A DNA stretch of 64,000 nt from Larix kaempferi (taxonomy: Eukaryota > Streptophyta > Pinopsida > Pinales > Pinaceae), in assembly GCA_027924585.1 (NCBI GenBank), contig BSBM01001138.1, forward strand, positions 8,418,001 through 8,482,000, written 5' to 3'. The number at the start of each line of letters is the position of its first letter. The stretch's first letter is position 1. Both the position numbers and the translations under genes were made by a program. This document shows positions 55,946 through 64,000 of the stretch, in pieces. The notes under the pieces were generated by a model, which worked only from the letters and a program-made list of their open reading frames with translations, searched no databases and was not told the origin of the DNA.

Positions 55946-57275
55946 GTCACATGGGTGGTGGTTTGGATAGGATGCACCTAGACATCTCCAAAATCATCAA
56001 GGGACATCACCCAGGCCTCCCAAGTTTTGGCTGGAAACTTTCAGGGGCGGGGATGTGTCCTTCCAAATGGGGACTCCCCCCTGTAGTCCCCATGGCGTGG
56101 GGATGGGTCCCTGTGCAACATTGTATTTATGCAATGTTCAGTCTTCCTTGGGTGTTCATTTGGTTTTGTTTGATTTCGAAAACACAATGTTCTTATGCAA
56201 TGTTCAGTCTTGCTTGGTGCTCAGTTGGTTTTGTTTGAGTTCGAAACAAAGGCATTTTTTTTGGTGTGCTTCATAGCACCTTGGCTAGTTTGGGTTAAAT
56301 GCTATGATAACTGCTGAAAAGTAGCCACTGATTATTTTTGTATTTTGGTGGCCAATATTTGTCTTAAGGTAAAACTTGCTATGATAATAATTATTCCAAA
56401 GTGGTCATTGGTCATTTTCATCTTGGTAGTCGACTTCTGGGTCATTCTTCTTGGATGGTTCGGCATCTTTCCCCATTTTCTGGGAAGAACTTGTTGGACT
56501 GTTAATGTCATTTCATGAGAAATTTCACTTTGATATTTTAGTTGAGAGCTTTCATTTTGAGCAGATGAGAGGGGTTATTTGTTTTTGCTTCCATGGAGAA
56601 GATGATCGTATCATTTGATTTTGATGTGTTTCAGTCCAAAGCAGCCAAAGTTTGGTATGCTAAACTGAAGGTTGCCTTTTGACCGAGGCATTAGATATTG
56701 GCGGGATTTGATAACTTGAAGGACATTTTTATTGTCAACTTGTGTCAACTTTGAACTGGTTACAAGGCTTTCTTATAAATTTCATAGGTAAGTGGAATCC
56801 ACCGATGGAGTTTGTGATGTGGATAACTAGTCACAAGTACTATACACGGCATGGATACATCAATATAGGAGTGCTATACAGAATGGCATGTCCCAGAAAA
56901 TACTACAGAATGATGAGCATAATTAAGTTGTTATGAAACGAGGATGGTATAGGAAGCAGTTTTTGAGGAAAAAGTGCCGTGTGGCCAGCAAATGATATGG
57001 GATTCAAAAGAATCTCCTGGAAAGTGATGCTGCTCTAAGTTTAAATACATTATTGGTGATGATTATCGACTACGTGAGAAATTGGACAATGAAATCTTTT
57101 TTCTAAATGATTTTTTACCAATTATTGGTTCTGGATGACTGCTTGAGATTGAAATGCCATTGGCTGTTGTGAAACTCTTGGGATTAAAGTAGTCATTGGC
57201 TTTTGTGAAGATTTCGGGTAAACAATGGACAATGAATGATTTAAGTGAGCTATCACTATTCATTGGTTTTTGAAA
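55946..57275. other. non-coding sequence, nothing firmly recognised
   Basis: A GC-rich patch at 55980-56110 with repeated GGGGAT/ATCCCC words may be one end of another hAT element, but no partner end was found. Plus-strand frames near 56600-57000 show no clear family. Confidence 0.35.
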
Positions 57276-57475
57276 AAGATGGCTTTTGTGAAGCTTTTAG
57301 GAAGAAAGTTGCAGGGGAGAAAATATTATGGGTAAGTAACATTATAATTTAGATTATAGGAGAAAACATTGGCGTAGTCATTGGCTTTTGTGAAGCTTTT
57401 AGGAAGAAAGTTGCAGGGGATAATATTATGGGTAAATAAGATTATAATTTAGATTATGTGAGAAAACATTGGCTT
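57276..57475. repeat. tandem pair, about 100-bp unit
   Basis: GGCTTTTGTGAAGCTTTTAG followed by GAAGAAAGTTGCAGGGGA and a TATTATGGGTAA block occurs at 57282 and again at about 57385. A third, partial GGCTTTTGTGAAG lies at 57197. Confidence 0.8.
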
Positions 57476-57509
57476 ATATATTGAGAAAACATTGGCTTAT
57501 ATATTGAGG

Positions 57510-57781
57510 GACGTATGTGGGTGAAAAATAACTGTGTTCCACTTATACATCGCCAGTGGAATCCTTTATGATTGTAATATGCGATTTTTTTTTGGTATGG
57601 TGTCAATTTAAAATAAGAAAGTATGCACCTTTAAAAGGACGTATGTGACGTATGTGGGTGAAAAATAATTGTGTTCCACTTTTACATCGTGAATGGAATC
57701 CTTTATGATTGTAATATGCGATTTGTTTTTGGTATGGTGTCAATTTAAAATAAGAACGTATGCACCTTTAAAAGGACGACA
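57510..57781. repeat. two-copy tandem repeat, 137-bp unit
   Basis: GACGTATGTGGGTGAAAAAT begins at 57510 and again at 57647. The copies share the ATGATTGTAATATGCGATTT and GTCAATTTAAAATAAGAA blocks and are about 94 percent identical by eye. Confidence 0.9.
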
Positions 57782-59250
57782 AAATGATCCAAAAAGGCAT
57801 GTTATCGTGGAATGATATACAAAGTTGATGAAACATCATTATGTTAGATATAGTTTCAAATATTTTAGAAATGGTTTATTATTTAGAAAGAAAAATAATT
57901 CAATAATTGTTATTCTAATAATTCATCTAAGATAAGTATATAAATCTATTCTGCTAATTTGAAATCAGGGACATTTAAGCAACTTCAAATGGTTGGAGAA
58001 GATGGCCATAAGTATATTATTCTAGGGTGCCGATTTGAAATTAGGGAAATGTAGGCAATTACAAGTGGTTAGAGAGAAATTTAAGGAGTTATGGCATCAT
58101 GGAATTGCATCAAGGTTGATGTTTAACAAAATCATGTTAGATTTGTTTAAAAAATAAAGAGTTTCTGTTGTTCAAGTAGTTATGGTGTCATGTAATTGCA
58201 CATGGAGTTGATGTTTAACAACATCATGCTAGTCTTATTTCAAAAATAAAGAGTTTGTCCACCCTTCAATTGCACCCTTCAATTGCAGTAAATCCAAATG
58301 ATTCAACTAATATATAAATATGATTGTCTTTTAAGTATATAAATGCCTTCTGAATGGAATTTGAAATCATGAATATAAGCAAATTTTAATGATTAGAGAA
58401 AGGCCCAACCATTTATGTTATAAAATCTCATATAGGGTTTTGCTGTTTAACATGATTATGTTTCTCCAGCCATGAATGTATGTTCCTCCAAATAGTTCAA
58501 CTGATATATATGAATGTCTACCAAATATGACTGAAATATTTTGTTTAATTTTTGTTGCCACTTCAAGTTGTAATTATACATGAAAAGGCATTGTCACTTC
58601 AACTTGGAAGTAAAAAAATGGCTACAATGCATCCCTTTTAGTCCATGTAAAATGTTCTTTGGGAAACCTTCTTTCTCACATTTTGTGAATGGTGATTGAG
58701 GTAAATTTTGTTAGAGTTCTTGTATCATTGACCTTGCCAAACTTTGTCAGATTTGTATCTATGACTTCTCTGTAATCTTTGGTTTGAAAATGGTTGGTTC
58801 AAATTAGCTGAACTAAATCATTGAGTTGGTTATTGTGCATTCTATAACAATGGTGTAGTAATGCATATTTAAATGTATGCTTGTTCTTTATAATTAACTA
58901 TTTATTATAGTTCATGTACACTCTTTCTTAAAGTTGTTTTTAAAACATGCCTTGTTGCATTAAATAAGATCAATTGTTTTTCCAAAAGGGAGAAAAACCT
59001 ATAACTTGATATTCATCATAGAATCAAAGCTATAACATTCTTTACAATCATATTAATTCTATGCTCTATACTTATGTGAAATCAAAGTACAACTTTAAAC
59101 CTAATGCATCGCTATATCACATCCCCTACTTGGTTATCTAGTACATTCACAATGAACAGACTAGGATATCAATTCTATATTGTTCTAGTACTAGAGTAAA
59201 AAAAAGACTACAAAATAGATCTTAGACTATCCCTAGTACATATAGTAAGA
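57782..59250. other. AT-rich sequence, nothing recognised
   Basis: Short diverged repeats of an AATTGCA-TTGATGTTTAACA theme occur near 58100-58230. No coding was seen. Confidence 0.4.
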
Positions 59251-59279
59251 TCCCGTAGAGATAAAAGAGAATTCTATGA

Positions 59280-60190
59280 ACTCTTCAAAAAATAATAGAC
59301 CTTCAATTAACCAACAATGCTTTTTGATAAGCTATCAGCCAATGAGTTGAGTTCCTTGTAGATATGAGTGGAGGAAATCTTGTTGGAATTATTCCTCAAT
59401 TGACGAAACTTGTAGCACCACCGATCCAAAATAACTTACTGTAAAGTAGCTTTATTTGCAGCCCAATCCACAATGACCCTTGATTCCAAACACCTGTAAA
59501 GACCTATAACCTTTGTCAAATGCAAACTTTAAAAGTCCCCAGAGTACTAGTAACTTAGCTCTAGTGTTAGAGCCAGATCCACAACCCATCCAAATCAGAT
59601 TTTTTTTTTGAGAGTTTGATAACCATGCCTCCACCACACATATCATTACTCAAAGTACCATCGAAATAGCCAGCAGGAACCCCATCAACAATAGTAGGAT
59701 CTTGAAGGATTCGAGACAATTTAGGCACAGGTTCCCTATAGCACTCCTTGAAATAGCCCACAATATTTGGGCCCATCGCAAAAACATCCTGTAAAAAGTT
59801 TTAAAAAACCAATGCATTCCTAGATCTCCAAATACCCCACATAATAATGAAAGGCAGTATTTTGAACTGAGGAAAATCTCTAATCCACTCTACCAGATTC
59901 CTCTCTAAAGAAGGGAGAGACCATCTACTATTAATTTGTAATCCATCAAGTACCTCCGCCCATACCCTTTTACAAAGGATACAATCCACAAACATGTGAT
60001 CAATAGTTTCCTCACCAGCTTTACATAAGACAAATATTTGGTCCAACAATGCCTCTTTTGTTTAAGTTATCCCAAGTTAGTATACGATTCTCCAAACAAA
60101 GCCAAGAGAATCATTTTAGCTTTAAAGGAAAACTCCATCTCCACAACCTCTTATACCACCATTTATCCTCAATTGCCATGGATGAAACAA
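59280..60190 (-). pseudogene. LINE (L1-type) 3' fragment: zinc-finger RT tail and RNase H
   Basis: On the minus strand KWWYKRLW and FPLKLK near 60150 lead to CKAGEETIDHMFVDCILCKR, the C-terminal zinc-binding segment of plant L1-type RT. VPAGYFDGTLSNDMCGGGMV then opens an RNase H domain (Asp of YFDG present), continuing in another frame to GSNTRAKLLVLWGLLKFA, where the usual Glu of TRAELLALW is Lys. Frameshifts and the 5' truncation show it is dead. It is embedded against a gypsy gag region. Confidence 0.85.
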
Positions 60191-60240
60191 AAATGGTGTG
60201 AGTTGGGCAAGACTACAACACTTTTGATGTGGACATCGTG

Positions 60241-62237
60241 GTAGGTGATTGAGCCAAGTCATCCACAACACTGTAGTTGTGGTCGGCTTTCATATGGGGG
60301 TTATTAGATGTGCGCTGAAGTGGGACCTTGGGGATTCGTGGGATCTGTTCATTACTTGGGCGTGGTATCTGCAAAGGCCCCCCCGAGGGGATAGGTACGT
60401 CTTCCACTTGGAGGGCTTCAGGCCTATCATAACCTTTGGCTTGAGTTTGAAGGTTAACATCCAATGTGTATATGTTTTGGAAGGAGCCATTATCAGAGGG
60501 GTAGGGTTCTCAATGCTAAGTAACCACCCCTTGAATGGCAAAGGGTTGTTGTAAGACAACGGTTTGTGGTTGTGTAGGATTGGGTGCCTGAGGAGTTACC
60601 ATTGTCTTCTTCTTGGCTTCCACCAATTGTTGGCAGTCGGGGAGAGGAGGGCAATGGTGAGTGTAATGACCATATTCTTCGCAAATGGAGCAAGAATAAT
60701 TGGTCATCAGGTTGGTGGTCTTCCCTTGTCTGGGGGGGTTGTTTGTCCCCGCGTTCTGGTTACCCGGGTTCTGGTTTTGTTGGGGAGGGCGGTTGCCCCC
60801 TTGCCCCTGCTGCTGGTTTTGTTTGTTCTTTCCCTATTTTTTCCCCCGATTTTGAGGATTCCGAGGATTTGCGGCGTTCAACTTCTCAAACTATTAAGCT
60901 TGTCGTGCGAAATTAGGTTGAACAAGATTGCCCCCATGTGAGGTGTGGGGGTCTGACCAGTAGGACATGGAAATGGGTAGTAAGTGTTATACCCCGACGA
61001 TGGAATAAATGCGATGTGCGCTCCATAAGATGTGGACGTAGGAGTGACTTGTGCCATTTGCGATGGAGGGACTGCTGTTGCTTTCCTAACATTGGGATAA
61101 GTAGGGATGTAGGGTCCATACTGAAATTGACCAAGTGGAGGAGTTGGTACAAGAGCAGGGGGGTGCTAGCATGAGAGGCATGGGTGGGTATTGCGGGACC
61201 ATATTAAATGGCGCTGGAGTAGGAAGAAGAACCTTTCCTTGGTGTGAAATGGACCCAATAAGCCCATTCGCCGAGTGTGACAAACCCGCAGGTGTAGGAT
61301 CCAACGAACGATGCTGGGGGGCATTGGGATGGTGTATAGGTATCCAGATTGTGCATAGATAAGGTCAAAATGTTGGGCCTTTAGGATGACCCGTTCCTCA
61401 TTTTGCGGCATGGATGTGGCGACATATTTTGCAATCGCTGGTTTGAGTGATTTAATGAACCAATCCAACAAGAATGGTGGTCGTATTTCAATTTTTCTTA
61501 AGGTTCAACGTCTACGCCACTCATTGATATAGTCTGCGATGTGTGTAGATGTGTTTTGTCGAAATTCGGTGAGAATTTCAAGACCAAGATCATTGCGAAT
61601 CAGAATATGGAAGTATGTGAGAAATGCAGTGGCCAATGTCACAAAGGTGGCATGGGCCCATCTTGGTAAGTTCACATACCATTTTCCTTCCGTTTTGGTG
61701 AGGGTGCGCTAAAAGAGGCGAAGCCTCATTGAATCTTCCACTATGTTGTTAGAGGAACACCATAATTGGAAGGACATGACATGGTTGGCGGGATCGTCTC
61801 CTTGCTTCCCTTCGAATTTAGGAACATCAAAGGGAGGTTTATTTAGCCTAGCTAACCACGTTGGATCATGTGCAATAGGGTCATTGATCAGTTTGGCCAA
61901 ATTTGGGAGATTTATGCTAGCCATGAAAGGTAGGTTAGGATTTGGTCCTGCCATTGTATGTTGTGTGTGGTTTCCTCGAGGGAGAGACCGAGGTGGTGTT
62001 GAAAATAAAGGGTGATCTCCTACGAGAGAGGAGTGATCAAAATGGTCCAAAGGATCTATGAGGGGAGAAGCCAAAGGAGGGCCTCTCCCGAGAGGAGGGG
62101 AGGCAAAGGTATCTAGATTCTCCCCGAGGGGAGAAAATGAAGGGGAACCTCTTCTAGTGGTGGTTGAGGTAAAATGATCAACACTTTTTTCGAGAGGAGA
62201 AAATGAGTCAAAGTAAGGAGCGGCCTCGCCTTGATGA
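60241..62237 (-). pseudogene. gag region of a second Ty3/gypsy element
   Basis: On the minus strand an open frame from about 62237 has three SPL-centred repeats. It then reads LPFMASINLPNLAKLINDPI and the gag core PKFEGKQGDDPANHVMSFQL, WCSSNNIVEDSMRLRLF. After frameshifts, MLDWFIKSLKPAIAKYVATS (61471) and a CCHC knuckle CSICEEYGHYTHHC (near 60680) follow, then a Pro-rich tail (60464-60241). The element is cut where the LINE fragment starts. No pol is in the window. Confidence 0.85.
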
Positions 62238-63215
62238 TCCTATCAATGTGGTCTGGGAGCGGCCTTGACCAGGGTATCTCTCGTATGAACCACGGGGAGA
62301 AAGTGGAAAGACACCCCCTGAGAGAGGGGATAGGCCTTATAGTCTCCGAGACTGCCTTAGGGGGTTGTTTTGTTCCTCAATGATAAAATGTTAGTGCCAA
62401 ATGAGAACGATGGTGGAATTAAACACAATTGAACAAATGCAAAAATATGCCAACCACAATAGATGCAAATAGATGCAAATATGGTGCAACAAGTGAGTGA
62501 TATGTATAGAGTCGGTTTAGTGCAAGAGTACCCACATGTAGGTTCTTTTTTATTACGAGTTAGTGAACTTGTATTTAAAAAGAAAATAAGTGTAAATTCC
62601 CTAAAATTCCTAACATCCTTCCTCTCAAATGTAACTGGGACTTCCAAATGCACAACTGATGATGACAATGGGATTCACACACCAATTGAATCATGAAGGT
62701 AACAAAGAGCTATTTCTACTGGTGATGGGGGCAATGTCCCAATCAAGAAGACTTGACAACACTTCTCAACGGAAATAACTGACTTTAGGAGTCAATTGCA
62801 CTCATAATTGCTCCTTGGTGATGTCCTAAGTTTGGCCACTGAGATAACTTGCATCAAGTGTGGGTAAGTGGTTCTGTTTGGGCGGTATAATGTCGCTTCC
62901 ACAAAAAGATGAGTAGCTCTTTGGAGAGGGAGGGAAAATATACCTCGGGTTTGACCTCCTTGGGCACAACGCACTTCTTATCTGGGTTTTCTTTTAACAC
63001 TTGTTAGCAGGATTTTGATAGTACCCTATAAGTCAACAATGCTATGTTTCAAACACCTAATGAAACTAGATTGGTGGGCATTAATAGATGCCTAGTCCAA
63101 TCAATCCTACCTAACTAAAATGTTGTTTTGTGACCTCCTGTGGAGGATATTAGTTGGTAGGCAATTTATAAAGTTGATTTTAAGGGTCTTGATTCATTCA
63201 CTGAGTGTAAGAGAT
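62238..63215. other. probable 5' leader/LTR side of second gypsy element, unresolved
   Basis: It lies upstream (minus strand) of the gag frame. No LTR ends or primer binding site could be fixed. The 60-103-codon frames here are not supported. Confidence 0.35.
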
Positions 63216-63585
63216 GTATTTCACACTTCCATTCCTTTCCAATTCACCAAGCTCACAAGAAGTGTGAGGTGAAGAGCATACTTGGAATGAAAGAGCTTTT
63301 AGGTCCCTTAGTGTGTGCTAGTGATGCAAACACATGCGAGGTAAGCAAATTGATTGTTGCAAATTAAGTAGAAGAGTGTAAAGTAAATGCAAATGGAGAT
63401 TAACTTTTAACTCTAAAAGATGCTAATGGTGCTTCACAAAAACAAAGTGCTAATGAAGTAAAAGTGTGCAATGGAGGTATTTCACACTTCTCACCTCTTT
63501 CTGATTCACCAAATTCACAAGAAGTGAGAGGCGAAGAGCAAACTTGCAGAGACAAGAGTCTTTAGGTCCTTGCTTGTGTGCAAAA
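63216..63585. repeat. direct repeat pair, 261-bp offset
   Basis: GTATTTCACACTTC at 63216 recurs at 63477. About 110 bp are shared, including GATTCACCAA/AATTCACCAA, CTCACAAGAAGTG and CTTTTAGGTCC/CTTTAGGTCC. Confidence 0.8.
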
Positions 63586-64000
63586 CGTGGATTCTACACT
63601 ACTTCTGATCTTAAAATCATGTTTAGTAAACAAAAACACAAGATGTCTTGAATACTAGTAACAACAATGGGGCCCGTTGAAAGCCTCATGGTCGGTTATC
63701 TAAGTAAGTTTCAAGAGATAAGGACTCTTTACTCCCTAATATTAGTCTAAGCGAGCTAATTACTATAGAAACATGTAACTATTTCAAGTTAATTAGTTCT
63801 GGTTCAATAGTGAGCAGCAATGGGGCTGCAAGATTGTGAAAAAGAGGTATAAAGCAAAGAAATAACACATTTGCGTGCAAAACATAAAAACAACTACGCT
63901 ATAACGCGACAAAAAGACTCACTGGTGCACAGTAGTGCGGTTACATTGTGAAGAGGTCGCACAAATCAATGATACAAAAATCCGCGCGGATGAAGATCTG
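63586..64000. other. end of window, nothing recognised
   Basis: No coding or element boundary was seen. Confidence 0.4.

Noticed and set aside
56600-57020. Possible gag-like coding (VWYAKLKVAF)
   Set aside because: Too short and interrupted; no second conserved block follows.
60249-61362. Plus-strand ORFs of 75-125 codons
   Set aside because: They are antisense to the gypsy gag and its zinc knuckle.

Overview
The window is nuclear DNA of a large-genome seed plant, most likely a conifer. The evidence is one dispersed plant gene with very long introns and densely nested, decayed retrotransposons and hAT transposons of plant type. There are no rRNA or tRNA genes, no CRISPR arrays and no bacterial-type operons.

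The only host gene I can support is a plus-strand gene for a two-SWIB-domain (BAF60b/MDM2-type) chromatin protein. Five exons lie at 8921-9032, 9163-9337, 40690-40743, 40919-41118 and 53419-53538. They join in phase and give the last 220 residues, ending at TAG 53536-53538. Introns are 130 bp, 31.4 kb, 175 bp and 12.3 kb. The N-terminal part, which in related plant proteins carries a DEK C-terminal domain, is not visible and probably lies upstream of the window.

Layout: 1 to about 6360 is a decayed plus-strand Copia element split by a probable solo LTR (155-2043) and a non-autonomous hAT element (2230-3423). Positions 6363-8920 are intron sequence with one SINE. The 31-kb intron holds: an inverted repeat and tandem repeats (9.4-12.4 kb); a full-length hAT transposon (13029-19165) with a 2.5-kb solo LTR inside it; a Ty3/gypsy chromovirus on the minus strand (about 20.6-26.5 kb) split by a hAT element (21323-22260); Copia LTR copies, a SINE and a Copia/hAT chimera (26.5-31.7 kb); a second solo LTR of the 2.5-kb family (31778-35644) carrying a SINE and another hAT element; and LINE fragments split by a 3.4-kb solo LTR (36840-40251). 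The 12.3-kb intron holds a small minus-strand LTR element with only a retropepsin-like ORF (44395-47067), two SINEs and another hAT element (50812-51773). Downstream of the gene lie tandem duplications (one split by a 451-bp hAT element), a LINE/L1-type 3' fragment and the gag region of a second gypsy element; the last 1.7 kb is unassigned.

The most notable pattern is a set of six hAT-class insertions, each with an 8-bp target duplication. Each carries near both ends an inverted array of its own short word (ACTCG, AACCGG, CGTGTCC, CGTTTC, GCTCCC, or AAAATCG in the autonomous one). Most insertion boundaries here could be fixed to the base by target duplications, so the order of nesting can be read directly.
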